Below, piece by piece: positions 46,405-56,625 of a stretch of DNA of 64,000 nucleotides. The notes below the pieces were generated by a model. The model was given only the letters and a program-made list of their open reading frames with translations, did not search any database and was not told the DNA's origin. Both the position numbers and the translations under genes were made by a program. The stretch spans positions 199,338-263,337 of the forward strand of contig PXRE01000026.1 in NCBI GenBank assembly GCA_003021085.1, in the 5' to 3' direction. Positions within the stretch are counted from its first letter, which is position 1. Every line of letters starts with the position of its first letter. The stretch is from Halobacteriales archaeon QS_1_68_20 (GTDB taxonomy: Archaea > Halobacteriota > Halobacteria > Halobacteriales > PXRE01).

Positions 46405-47661
46405 TCAGGGCCAGTTGCCGCCCTGCTCGTAGGCGTCGAGGACGCGCTCGATGGCGACGACGTAGGCCGCGGTGCGGAAGTTCGGGAGGTCGTGTTCCTC
46501 GTAGGCAGTCGTGAGGTCGTCGAAGGCGTCGACGATCAGCTCTTCGAGGCGCTCGTTGACGGTCTCCTCGTTCCAGTAGTAGCGCTGGCGGTTCTGGACC
46601 CACTCGAAGTACGAGACGGTGACGCCGCCGGAGTTGGCCAGGATGTCCGGGAAGACGTGGATGCCACGCTCGGTGAGCACGTCGTCGGCCTCCGGGGTGA
46701 GCGGGCCGTTGGCGGCCGAGACGATGACGTCGGCCTGGACGTCCTTCGCCAGGTCGCCGTCGATGGCGTTCTCCAGGGCGGCGGGGATCAGCAGGTCGAC
46801 GTCCAGGGTCAGCAGTTCGTCGTTGGTGATCTCACGGCCGGCGTTGTGGTAGTCGACGACGCTTCCCGTCTCGCGCTTGTGCTCCTTGACGGCGACGGGG
46901 TCGAAGCCGCCCTCGCGGTAGATGCCGCCGGAGGAGTCGCTGACGGCGACGACGTTCGCGCCGAGTTCGTCGACGAGTTTCGCCGCGATCCACCCGGCGT
47001 TGCCGTACCCCTGGACGGCGACGCTGGCGCCCTCGATGTCCGTGTCGAGGTAGTCGAACGCCTCGCGGGCCGTGAGGACCGTCGAGCGGCCTGTCGCCTC
47101 GACGCGGCCCGCGGACCCGCCGCTGTCGGGCGCTTTCCCGGTGATGACGCCCGGCGCGGTGGTGTTCTCGAGGGTCTCGTAGGTGTCCTTGATCCAGTTC
47201 ATCTCCCGCTGGCCGGTGTTGACGTCCGGCGCGGGGATGTCCTTGTCCTCGCCGATCAGCGGCCGGAGTTCCCTGGCGAACGAGCGGGTGATGCGCTCCA
47301 GTTCGCTCTCGGAGTAGTCGGCGGGGTCGATCTCGATGCCGCCCTTGCCGCCGCCGAACGGGATGCCGACGGTGGCGCACTTGAAGACCATCCACCCGGA
47401 GAGGGCCGTGACCTCGTCGCGGTCGACGCCGGGGTGGTACCGGATGCCGCCCTTGTAGGGGCCGCGGTCGCCGTTGAACTGCGACCTGTACCCCTTGATC
47501 GTCTCGACGGAGCCGTCGTCCATCTCCACCGAGAGGGTCGTCTCCAGCACCCGCTCGGGACGTTTCAGGCGTTCGATGACGTCGGGACGTACGTCGAGGT
47601 AGGCCGCCGCGTCGTCGATCTGCTCCTGTAACGTCTCGAAGGGGTTGGCTTCCTCGGCCAT
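46405..47661 (-). CDS. gdhB: Glutamate dehydrogenase
   Basis: [43 protein letters not shown]. Confidence 0.96.
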   Translation of the reverse strand: MAEEANPFETLQEQIDDAAAYLDVRPDVIERLKRPERVLETTLSVEMDDGSVETIKGYRSQFNGDRGPYKGGIRYHPGVDRDEVTALSGWMVFKCATVGIPFGGGKGGIEIDPADYSESELERITRSFARELRPLIGEDKDIPAPDVNTGQREMNWIKDTYETLENTTAPGVITGKAPDSGGSAGRVEATGRSTVLTAREAFDYLDTDIEGASVAVQGYGNAGWIAAKLVDELGANVVAVSDSSGGIYREGGFDPVAVKEHKRETGSVVDYHNAGREITNDELLTLDVDLLIPAALENAIDGDLAKDVQADVIVSAANGPLTPEADDVLTERGIHVFPDILANSGGVTVSYFEWVQNRQRYYWNEETVNERLEELIVDAFDDLTTAYEEHDLPNFRTAAYVVAIERVLDAYEQGGNWP

Positions 47662-47775
47662 CGTATCAATCGAATCGGCTAGCCCGGGGTTAAGCGTGGC
47701 GGAATACGTATCACTGGAATAATTAATGTCCATTTAAGGTGGTTATATGACCCTGTCGACCGCCCCGCCTGCGGG

Positions 47776-48639
47776 TCATTCTTCGATGGCGCCGGCGGCC
47801 CGGGCCCGGTCGACGATGCGCTCGGCCTGGGCGATCAGCGGCGCATCGACCATCTCGCCGTCGACCTCGAAGACGCCCCGGTCTTGTTCGTCTGCCTTGC
47901 GTTCGGCCTCGAGGACCTTCTGGGCCCACTCGATCCGTTCGGCCTCCGGCGTGAACGCGCTGTTGATCGGGTCGACCTGCGTCGGGTGGATGGCGAGTTT
48001 GCCGTCGTACCCGAGTTGCACGGCGTAGGCGGCGTCCTGGCGGAGGCCCCGTTCGTCGCCGAAGTCGGTGTAGACGGTGTCGATGGCGTCGACGCCGGCG
48101 GCACTGGCCGCCAGGACGACGTGCTGGCGGGCGTACAGCACCTCGGTCCCCTGGTCGGTGCGGGTCGCGCCCACGTCCGCGGTGAGGTCCTCGGCCCCGA
48201 AGACGAGGGCGGCCGTCGGGGCCGCGGCTGCGATCTCCTCGGCGTGCAGGACGCCGGCGGCGGACTCCACGAGCGCGAACACGGGGACGCGGTAGTCGTG
48301 TTCGTCGAGCAACCGGCCGAGCGTCTCGACGGCGTCGGCCGACTCGACCTTCGGGAGCATGACCGCGTCGAGGTCCCCCTCGTCGAGGTCCGAAAGCACC
48401 GCGTGGAGGTCGTCGTCGCCCGCGATGCCCGTGGGGTTCACCCTGACGACCACTTCCGCGTCGGGGTCGAACCCGGGGTCGGCCAGCACCTCGTTGACCG
48501 CCTCCCGCGCCTCCTGTTTCCGGCCGGGGGCGACCGCGTCTTCGAGGTCGAACACGATCACGTCGGCGCCCGCGCGGGGTGCCTTCCGGAGCATGCCCGG
48601 CTTGTCACCGGGCGTGAACAGGACACTTCGCCTGACCAT
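47776..48639 (-). CDS. HpcH/HpaI aldolase/citrate lyase family protein
   Basis: SVLFTPGDKPGMLRKAPRAGADVIVFDLEDAV; VFGAEDLTADVG. Confidence 0.92.
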   Translation of the reverse strand: MVRRSVLFTPGDKPGMLRKAPRAGADVIVFDLEDAVAPGRKQEAREAVNEVLADPGFDPDAEVVVRVNPTGIAGDDDLHAVLSDLDEGDLDAVMLPKVESADAVETLGRLLDEHDYRVPVFALVESAAGVLHAEEIAAAAPTAALVFGAEDLTADVGATRTDQGTEVLYARQHVVLAASAAGVDAIDTVYTDFGDERGLRQDAAYAVQLGYDGKLAIHPTQVDPINSAFTPEAERIEWAQKVLEAERKADEQDRGVFEVDGEMVDAPLIAQAERIVDRARAAGAIEE

Positions 48640-48685
48640 GTTCGGCCCATCGAAGCCCCGGGCCGTAAGTGTCCCGCGTTCGGTC

Positions 48686-49015
48686 TCACTCGCCGCGGGC
48701 GAACGCCAGCAGGTCCTCGGCGCCCACGACGCCGTCTGCCAGCGTCGCCACCGCCTCGCCGTCCCTGAACGGCACGAACCCCGGCGTGCTGGCGACCCCG
48801 TAGTCCCGCAACAACGACAGGTCCTCGCCGGGGTCCACCATGGCGACGACGCCGTCGAACTCCCGGGCCACCAGTCCGAGGACCGGTTCCTGGGCGTCGC
48901 ACTTCGGGCACCCCCGGGAGTAGAACTCCGCGAGTACCGGGGAGTCGCGCTCGACCAGGTCCCGCAGTTCCTCGCCACCCCGCACCCGGACAGGTTTCGA
49001 TCCGTCCGCGTCCAT
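48686..49015 (-). CDS. Thioredoxin family protein
   Basis: VLAEFYSRGCPKCDAQEPVLGLV; GVASTPGFVPFRDGE. Confidence 0.85.
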   Translation of the reverse strand: MDADGSKPVRVRGGEELRDLVERDSPVLAEFYSRGCPKCDAQEPVLGLVAREFDGVVAMVDPGEDLSLLRDYGVASTPGFVPFRDGEAVATLADGVVGAEDLLAFARGE

Positions 49016-49054
49016 GGGTCGACTTCAGCACCCCGTGCCCTTCGGCCCGTCGCC

Positions 49055-49244
49055 TCAGAACCGCGAGCGGTGCGAGCGGGACGCGGCGAGTTCTTCGCGA
49101 GGTACCGAGCGAAGGCCAGCGAGAGCGACGCTCTCGCCAGGCGCAGCCCGCGCAGCGAAGCGAGCAGGACCGTCTCGCGCGGTAAGCACCGGAGGCCGAG
49201 GAGCGTAGCGAGTCCCCCGAGTCAAGCGCGCGGGGGCTTTCTGG
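49055..49244. repeat. GC-rich intergenic repeat element, copy 2 (inverted)
   Basis: ...GCGCGGGGGCTTTCTGG is the reverse complement of the start of 17037 element. Confidence 0.5.
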
Positions 49245-49381
49245 CCGTTGCTGACCGAGGAACCGTCCGCTGAGAGCGCGCGGGGGTTACGAGGTGTTCC
49301 AGATACGGATTCCCCCTTCTCTAGACACGGCTGCCGGCCGGACCAGCAACCGTTTAGTCGCCGGCGGGCGAGCGCCCGACC

Positions 49382-49867
49382 ATGACGGGTCTGTACTACG
49401 AGGAGTTCGAGGTCGGGGCGACCTACGAGCACGACAAGCGCCGGACGGTCAGCGAGCGCGACAACCAGGTGTTCTGTGACATGACCATGAACCAGCAGCC
49501 GTTGCACCTCGACGAGGAGTTCGCCGCCGACACCCAGTTCGGCGAGCGCATCGTCAACGGCCTGCTCACGATGTCGCTGGCCGTCGGGGTGACCATCCCG
49601 GACACCACCGACGGGACAATCGTCGCCAACCTCAGCTACGACGACGTCGAGCACCCCGCGCCCGTCTTCCACGGCGACACCATCCGCGCGCAGTCGACCG
49701 TGACCGACAAGCGGGAGACCAGCGATGGCGAGCGCGGCGTCGTGACGATGCACGTCGAGGCGTTCGTCGCCGACCGCGACGGGGAGGGCGGACGCGACGG
49801 CGAGACGCTGGTCTGTGAGTTCGACCGCACGGTGCTGTCGCTCAAGAAAGAACACGCCGGGGAGTGA
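49382..49867 (+). CDS. MaoC family dehydratase
   Basis: MTMNQQPLHLDEEFAADTQFGERIVNGLLTMSLAVG. Confidence 0.9.
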   Translation: MTGLYYEEFEVGATYEHDKRRTVSERDNQVFCDMTMNQQPLHLDEEFAADTQFGERIVNGLLTMSLAVGVTIPDTTDGTIVANLSYDDVEHPAPVFHGDTIRAQSTVTDKRETSDGERGVVTMHVEAFVADRDGEGGRDGETLVCEFDRTVLSLKKEHAGE

Positions 49868-50079
49868 ACTGGGACCCACCACGGTTCCCAGGGCTCCGTC
49901 TGCTCGACCCCGAGCCGTGGCCTCTTCGATCCACGGCCGCTACGGGTTCCGACGAAGCTGGGATCGTGATGACAGCTCGATAAATTCATCTTCCAGGGAC
50001 GATCTCGCCCGTCGATCCGTCGATGGGCCTGGTAACGGATAATTAATCAAATGCAGGTACTCGCAATTCGGTCCCGAAT

Positions 50080-51085
50080 ATGTTGGCCAATATTCGGCGG
50101 GTCTGGGGACAGACGAAGTCCGTGGGACGTACGGTTAGCATACCCGAGAACCCGGGGATCGAGGATCCGACCGTCGAGATCCTCGACGTGAAGGTCGACG
50201 GCGACGTGGCCGCACTGGCGAACGACGGCTCGGCGAATCCGGGGGTATCTCGCTGTACGACGTCAGCGATCCGGCGAACCCCACCAGCGCCGGTAGGTGG
50301 TTCCCGAAAGACGTCGCACCGGCGGAGGCGAAGGCGATCCGCGCCCCGTGTCACGACGTCTACGTCCAGGACGACGTCTGTTATGCGGCGCTGTGGGACG
50401 CCGGGACGGCCGCGCTGGACGTGAGCGATCCCACGGATCCGACCCTGATCTCCAGGTTCGGGTCGGTGCTCGACAAATCCGACGCCGTCCGGGGCTGGGA
50501 CGTCACGACCGGCTTCGGGGCCTACCTCGATCAGTACTGGGACATCTTCGAGTACCTCACGGCGCCAGGCAACGCCCACTACGTCCAGCCGTCGCCCGAC
50601 GGCGATCACGTCTACGTCGGCGCAGAGACCGTCCCCAAAGACGTCGGTGTCCCCGACCCCGGCGTGGACGATTACGGTGGTATCACCGTGTACGACACGT
50701 CCGACCTGGCGAACCCGACCGAGGTCACTCGCATCGACCCGCCGGTGATCGACGACGACACCGGGAAGCTGTTCACCTCACACAACTTCGACGTCTCGTC
50801 GAACCGGCTGTACACGTCCTGTACCACGGCGGCGTCCACGTCTACGACGTCACCGATCCCGCGAATCCGGTCCGGCGGGCCGGCCACGACCCGGACGGCT
50901 ACGCGTTCTGGACGGCCGTTCGCTCCCGGGCGTTCACGGTCGGCGGCGTCTACGGGAGCGAGTCCGACACCGCTGGCGGGATCACCGTCTTGCGCGACGA
51001 CCGGGGTGAGAAGCGCCCACCCGCCTTCGACGGAAGTGCCCCGCCGGACGACCCCGAGGTGATGCCCAGGGACGACCAGGAGTAG
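50080..51085 (+). pseudogene. Frameshifted LVIVD-repeat beta-propeller protein
   Basis: Homologous repeats continue through frames 1, 0 and 2: LANDGSANP | GGISLYDVSDPANPTSAGRW.. | LYHGGVHVYDVTDPANPVRRAG. Confidence 0.75.
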
Positions 51086-51294
51086 CCGACCGACGATCCC
51101 GTCTCGGGTCCGGCGGTGGGGTACGACACGACGATAGTTCAGGTCCCTCCCCCGCATTCGCCGGGGGAGTGAATTACTCGACGGTTCCTGACCCGACCGG
51201 CGACGTCGGCGCGAGGGCGTCGTCGGCCGCCCACGTGCCAGGTACCAAAATTTTGAGCCCAACAGTTGAACTGGTTCGGTACATATTGACATAC

Positions 51295-51456
51295 ATGGTC
51301 CTCGAGAAAGTCAAATCACTGGTGGGCGGTGGGGAGGACGAGACGTACAGCTATCGGTGTGACGCCTGCAACGGGGAGTTCGAATCGACCGTCGCAAACC
51401 CGAACGACACGTTCTGCCCGGACTGCGGGAGCGACCGCGTCCACTCCTCGCTGTGA
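51295..51456 (+). CDS. Small zinc-ribbon protein (53 aa)
   Basis: YRCDACNGEFESTVANPNDTFCPDCGSDRVHSSL. Confidence 0.75.
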   Translation: MVLEKVKSLVGGGEDETYSYRCDACNGEFESTVANPNDTFCPDCGSDRVHSSL

Positions 51457-51484
51457 CCGACCGAGGGTAGTGGACGACCGCGGG

Positions 51485-52693
51485 TTACTGGGGTGCGCCC
51501 GGTGCCGTCAGCGCCAGCGCGTCGTCGGGGTACCCCGCCCGCTGTAGCGCCCGTTCGCGCTCCTCGCGGGTGAGTCGGTACGCCGGCAACTCCTCCGCCA
51601 GCGGCCCCTCGCCGCTCAGCAACTCGCCCTCGCGGTACCGCCGGGCGAGTTCGCGGACCCGCTTGTCGTCGTCCTCGAAGAAGTAGTAGAGGTACTGGTA
51701 GGCGACGTCGAGCTCGGGGTCGCCGCCGTGCTCGCGGTGCTCGTCGACGCTCGTGCGCCCGCCTGAGTACGCGTGCGTGCGAACCGTCTCGAACACCTCC
51801 TCGCGGCTGGAATCGAGGTCCAGGCTCGGTTCTTCGCCGGCGGCGCTCATCTTGCCCGGCCCGGTGAGACTGGGCAGGAACTTCGAAAGCAACGCCCCGG
51901 GCTTGTCGACGGGGTAGCGCTCCTTCGCCGCGACGTCGCGGGTCACCCGGACGTGGGGGTCCTGGTCGACCGCGATGGGCACCAGCGTCGGGTGCCGCCC
52001 CTCGATCAACTGCGGGAGCAGGAGGTGGGTCGCCTGGACCGCCGGGTAGAACGAAACCCCGGCGTTGGGCGGGTCGCCGTAGACCGCCTCGATGGTCGAC
52101 TGCGTGAGGTCCTTGGCGAACGTCGCCGCGATCGGGTAGACCGCGTCGGCGTCGGCGGTGTCGATCACGACGTAGGTGTTCTCGGGATCGAAGCCGACCG
52201 CGAGGACGTCACGCAGGTTGTCCCGGGTCGCGTCGCCGATCTCTTCCAGCGAGCGGTCTTTGGTGATGTACTTCTCGTCGTCGGACAGCGGGATCAGCAC
52301 CGTCGCGCCGGTCTCGTCCTGGAGACGTTTGGCGAAGTAGAAGGGGAAGACGTGGCCGACGTGCATCGGCCCCGAGGGTCCTCGTCCGGTGACGATGGAG
52401 TGGGGTTCGCCCGCCTTCGCGGCCGCGAGGAACGGGTCGAGGTTCCGCTGGGCGTAGAACACGTCCCGGCGGACCAGCGGGTGGTCGGGGAGGCCCCCGC
52501 GCTGGTCGTCGGTGAGGCGGTCGGCCCCGAAGCGGTCGAGCAGTTCGTCGTAGTCGACCTCTCCCTCGACCGCGTAGGGGGTGACCGTGAAGTCCCCGGA
52601 CTGTTCGTCGGTCGGATTCTCTTCCGGTTCGTCTGTCGATTCGTCGGTTGCTCCGTCTGTCGGTTCGTCTTTCGCGTCGTCGGTCGCTGGCAT
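51485..52693 (-). CDS. trpS: Tryptophan--tRNA ligase
   Basis: GPSGPMHVGHVFPFYFAKRL, PLSDDEKYI, GKMSAAGEEPSLDL. Confidence 0.92.
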   Translation of the reverse strand: MPATDDAKDEPTDGATDESTDEPEENPTDEQSGDFTVTPYAVEGEVDYDELLDRFGADRLTDDQRGGLPDHPLVRRDVFYAQRNLDPFLAAAKAGEPHSIVTGRGPSGPMHVGHVFPFYFAKRLQDETGATVLIPLSDDEKYITKDRSLEEIGDATRDNLRDVLAVGFDPENTYVVIDTADADAVYPIAATFAKDLTQSTIEAVYGDPPNAGVSFYPAVQATHLLLPQLIEGRHPTLVPIAVDQDPHVRVTRDVAAKERYPVDKPGALLSKFLPSLTGPGKMSAAGEEPSLDLDSSREEVFETVRTHAYSGGRTSVDEHREHGGDPELDVAYQYLYYFFEDDDKRVRELARRYREGELLSGEGPLAEELPAYRLTREERERALQRAGYPDDALALTAPGAPQ

Positions 52694-52939
52694 GGATGCG
52701 TGTCTGATCGCTGGCGTCGACGATCGGTCGGCTGTGCCCGGAGAAGCGAAGGGAGCGCCGCGGCCGCGCCCGGCGGGTTAGGCCCGGCCGGCGACGGCCG
52801 CGACACTGTCCGCTCCCCGTGACTGCCAGCGCCAGCGACCGGTGGGAGCGGACATCTCGTCCCCGACTCGGCGCTCCGGCCGCTTATTGGTTGCGCTCCT
52901 CGACCACGCCCCAATGTGGGATCACCAGCGTTCGACCTC

Positions 52940-53119
52940 CTACGGCCCGGCGGCGGCCTCGAACCACCGCACTGCGACGACGGAATCCGAGAGTCGGTCC
53001 CGCGCCGTCTCCGCGTCGACTCTCCCGTCCGGCGGGACGTGGAAGGTGAGTTGTGTCTCCACGGTGACGCGCAACGATCCGTTCCCCGAGTCGACGTCGC
53101 CGACCCCCACGTCGTCCAC
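52940..53119 (-). CDS. Small hypothetical protein (GTG start, tentative)
   Basis: SLRVTVETQLTFHVPPDGRVDAETARDRLSDSVVAVRWFEAAAGP* has plausible composition; start ambiguous. Confidence 0.4.
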   Translation of the reverse strand: MDDVGVGDVDSGNGSLRVTVETQLTFHVPPDGRVDAETARDRLSDSVVAVRWFEAAAGP

Positions 53120-53479
53120 GTGCCGGACGAACGACCACCGGGGGCTTGAACGTCCTGCCTGTGAGAGGTTCACAGTGCCGGAAAACGCTTTTGTCGGTCG
53201 CCCGAGACGATTGAGACGAGATGGAGACCCTCTCCTCGTTCTGACCGGGGCCGCGCCGCCGGTCGGTCGGTGACTGCGGGACCGACCAGCCAGGCGACCC
53301 CCGGTCGTTCGCTCTCCGCCCACCCGTTACCGTCGACCGATCCGGTCGTCCGGCCGCTGTCGGTCGCTCCTGACGGTCGGTCGCCATCGATCGGTGCCGG
53401 CCGTCTCGTCGTCGTCGCACGGTCGACGTTCGCGGCTGGGCTCGCATCGTCTTCGGACCATCCGCAGTCCTCATCACCC

Positions 53480-54730
53480 ATGTTACAGACGGCAATCGTA
53501 GCGAAGCGAACCGACGAGGGAACGCCCGACACCGAGGAGATCCGTGGCCTGGCGGAGGCCGCCGGCGCCCGCGTCGTCGGGGAGGTCACCCAGACCCGTC
53601 CGGCGGACCCTGGCCTGGAGTTCGGGGCCGGGAAAGTCGAGGAACTGGCCGACCTGGTCGCGGAAACCGGCGCGGACACGGTCGTCGTGGACGGCGAACT
53701 GACGCCACAGCAGTCGGTGAACCTCACCGACGCGACGGGCGCGACGGTGGTCGACCGCCACCGGGTCGTGCTGGAGATATTCGCCCAGCGGGCGCGGCCC
53801 CGCCGCGCGCAGTTGCAGGTCGAACTCGCCCGCCTGAAGTACCGGCTCCCGCGACTCCGGGAGGCCTCGGACGAGGGGCTGATGAACCGCTGGACCGAGA
53901 GCGGGACGCAACTGTACGACGTCCGGGACCGCATCGACGCGCTGGAGCGGAAACTGGACGACCTGCCCGCGGTCGACGAACACCAGCGGGAACGCCGCCG
54001 CGAGGAGGGGTTCGACCTCGTCGCCATCGCGGGCTACACGAACGCCGGGAAGTCGACGCTGTTGCGCCGTCTGGCGGACGAGATGGCGCTCGAGGACGAC
54101 CGGCATCCGGACCTCGGGGAGACGGTCGGCGTCGAGGACCGACTGTTCGAGACCCTGGAGACGACGACCCGCCGGGCGACCGTCGTGGGCCGGGACGTGC
54201 TGTTGACCGACACCGTCGGGTTCCTCGACGACCTGCCGCACTGGCTCGTGGAGTCTTTCCGGGGGACGCTCCGGGAAGTCCGGGAAGCCGACGCCGTCCT
54301 GCTGGTGGTCGACGCCGACCAATCCGTCCCGGAGATGCGCCGCAAACTGGAGACGTCCAGGGAGACGATTCCCGGGGAGGTGCCGGTCGTCACCGCGCTG
54401 AACAAGGTCGACCGCCTGGACGAGCGGAAACTGGCGAGAAAGCGGGAGGCGCTCGGTGATCTGGTCGACGACCCGGTCCCGGTCAGCGCGCTGGAGGGTG
54501 ACCTCGACGAACTGCGCCGCCGGATCGACGGGGCGCTCCCTGACCTCCGGCGCGAGCGGTTGCGACTGCCGCTGACCGACGACGCGATGTCGCTGGTCTC
54601 TTGGATCCACGACCGGGCCGTCCATGCGGACGTCGAGTACGGGACGGAGGACGCGACCGTCGACTTCACCGCGAGGCCGGCGACCGTCAGGAAGGCGAGA
54701 GCGAAGGCTGAGGAGGTCCACGGGGGGTGA
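53480..54730 (+). CDS. hflX: HflX family GTPase
   Basis: LEFGAGKVEEL, AIAGYTNAGKSTLLRRL, LLTDTVGFLDDLPHWLVESFRGTL. Confidence 0.95.
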   Translation: MLQTAIVAKRTDEGTPDTEEIRGLAEAAGARVVGEVTQTRPADPGLEFGAGKVEELADLVAETGADTVVVDGELTPQQSVNLTDATGATVVDRHRVVLEIFAQRARPRRAQLQVELARLKYRLPRLREASDEGLMNRWTESGTQLYDVRDRIDALERKLDDLPAVDEHQRERRREEGFDLVAIAGYTNAGKSTLLRRLADEMALEDDRHPDLGETVGVEDRLFETLETTTRRATVVGRDVLLTDTVGFLDDLPHWLVESFRGTLREVREADAVLLVVDADQSVPEMRRKLETSRETIPGEVPVVTALNKVDRLDERKLARKREALGDLVDDPVPVSALEGDLDELRRRIDGALPDLRRERLRLPLTDDAMSLVSWIHDRAVHADVEYGTEDATVDFTARPATVRKARAKAEEVHGG

Positions 54731-54788
54731 CCGGCCCCGTCGTTTCCCGACCAGAACGGTCTTGTCGCCTGGCGCCGACGACCCGTCG

Positions 54789-55562
54789 ATGCGAGCGTAC
54801 GCACCGGGGAGCGTCACGTCGATGTTCGCGCCCGCCGAGGACGGGTCCCACGGGGTGAGTTTCGCCACCGCCGACGGGGTCGTCGCGGACGTCCGGCGAG
54901 CGACGTCGACGACGGTCACCCTCGACGGCGATCCGACCTCCTTCGAACCGGTCGAACTCGCCTGCGAGGCGCTGGACGTCGACGCCCGCGTGGGCCTGAC
55001 CGCCGAGGTCCCCGTGGGCCGGGGATTCGGGGCCAGCGGTGCGGCCACGCTGGCGACGGTCCTCGCGGCCGACGCCGAGTGGGACCTCGGTCACGAGCGC
55101 GAGGAACTGGTCGAGGTCGCCGCCCGCGCGGATATCGAGGCCGGGACGGGCCTGGGTGACGTGTACGTCCAGGAGTCCGGCGGCCTCCTCTGGAACGTCG
55201 GCGAGGGTCGCCAGCGCCGCGAACGGACCGACGAACTGTCCTACATCTCCTACGGCGACGTCGCCACGGCGGAGGTACTGGCCGACGACGCGGCGCTCCA
55301 GCGGGCCGCTACGGCCGCCGACGAGGCGTTTCCCCGGTTCGACCCGGACGCCTCCCTGGCGGAGCTGTTCGACCTCTCCTGGGAGTTCGCTCGTGAGACC
55401 GACCTCGTCACCGACCGGGTTCGGGAGGCCGTCGAGCGCGTCCAGGACGCCGACGGTGCCGCGACGATGGCGATGGTCGGGGAGACGGTCGTCGCCTCTG
55501 CCCCCGACGCCCTGGACCGGCGGACGAGGATCACGCCGGATGGCGCCCGCCTGCTCGACTGA
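54789..55562 (+). CDS. GHMP-family pantoate kinase
   Basis: YAPGSVTSMFAPAED, VPVGRGFGASGAATLATVLA, ADIEAGTGLGDVYVQESGGL. Confidence 0.85.
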   Translation: MRAYAPGSVTSMFAPAEDGSHGVSFATADGVVADVRRATSTTVTLDGDPTSFEPVELACEALDVDARVGLTAEVPVGRGFGASGAATLATVLAADAEWDLGHEREELVEVAARADIEAGTGLGDVYVQESGGLLWNVGEGRQRRERTDELSYISYGDVATAEVLADDAALQRAATAADEAFPRFDPDASLAELFDLSWEFARETDLVTDRVREAVERVQDADGAATMAMVGETVVASAPDALDRRTRITPDGARLLD

Positions 55563-55787
55563 TTCCGGGGCACTGAACGCCATTCGGCGGGGCCGGGGTC
55601 ACCGTAAAGGCGCCCGACGGCGTATCGGACGCTGGGACTCACGCTCGACGACCGCGACAGGGCGGTCCTCGAACGACTCCGTGCGGGGGACGCGGACGTC
55701 GAGACGCTGGCCGGGAGTACGGACTGCACCGTCGACTACCTCCGTGACCGCCTCCCGGAGCTGGCCGACGAGGGTCCGGTCCGGCCC

Positions 55788-56513
55788 GTGGAAGCGGACG
55801 CCTACACGATTACTGCCGACGGAGAGCGGGCCGTCGCCTCGTCCCCGGTCGGATCGCTCGACGACCGGATCGACACGCCATCCGACGTGGCGGGGCGAAT
55901 CGACTCGTTCGACTTGCGGCCGGACCGGGCGGACGCCGTCCGGGCCGCGTTCGCGTTCCTGAAGTTCTGGGGCGACGCCACCCGGGGCGAGGTCGTCGAC
56001 GGCGTCTACAGCGAACACCCCGCGGGCTACGAGTCCGGACGGGAGTGGTGGGCGAAACTGGTCCGTGACCGCCTGGCCGACCTCCCGTCGGTCGACTCGC
56101 CGTCGGCAGAGGGCAGTCCGTGGCGGGATACGGAGACGCCTGACGGGGACGACGAGGACGGGCGAACCGCACCGGACGATCCGACGCCCCCGGAGACCAG
56201 CGCCAGGTTCGCGCTCGACGGGTTGGACCTGGACGGTGACGAGCGGTCTGCCGTTCGTGCGGCGTTCGACCACCTCCTCGCGGCGGGGACAGCGAGCGAG
56301 TCGACGTTCCAGCGCGAGGTGTCCTCCGACTACCCTGCCGGGTACGAGTCCGAATCGGAGTGGTGGACCGACTGCGTGCGTCCGGCGTTCGAGCGTCTGC
56401 CGGGGGTCGAAGAGTCGAATGGAGCCGAGTGGGAGTACCGCCAGTCTGCGGCCGGGCCGGCGTCGACGGGTCCGGGTGCCGAGTCGTCCGGTGACTCCGG
56501 TCACGGTGAGTGA
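55788..56513 (+). CDS. HTH protein with two copies of a ~60-aa domain (true N-terminus probably upstream)
   Basis: Coding-like frame extends to ~55630 without ATG/GTG/TTG; repeats AVRAAF...HPAGYESGREWW and AVRAAF...YPAGYESESEWW. Confidence 0.55.
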   Translation: MEADAYTITADGERAVASSPVGSLDDRIDTPSDVAGRIDSFDLRPDRADAVRAAFAFLKFWGDATRGEVVDGVYSEHPAGYESGREWWAKLVRDRLADLPSVDSPSAEGSPWRDTETPDGDDEDGRTAPDDPTPPETSARFALDGLDLDGDERSAVRAAFDHLLAAGTASESTFQREVSSDYPAGYESESEWWTDCVRPAFERLPGVEESNGAEWEYRQSAAGPASTGPGAESSGDSGHGE

Positions 56514-56625
56514 CGGCCCGAGACCCCTGACCGAAGCGGCCACCCGGTTGACGTATCTTTCCTCGTTTTATTTCTGGTCTAGAAATATTCAAACAGGACT
56601 ATGATACGGGAGTACTGACCAAGGA

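Noticed and set aside
53270-53479. N-terminal extension of hflX to 53270
   Set aside because: The extra 70 aa look like translated non-coding sequence; the HflX fold starts at MLQTAIVAKR (53480).
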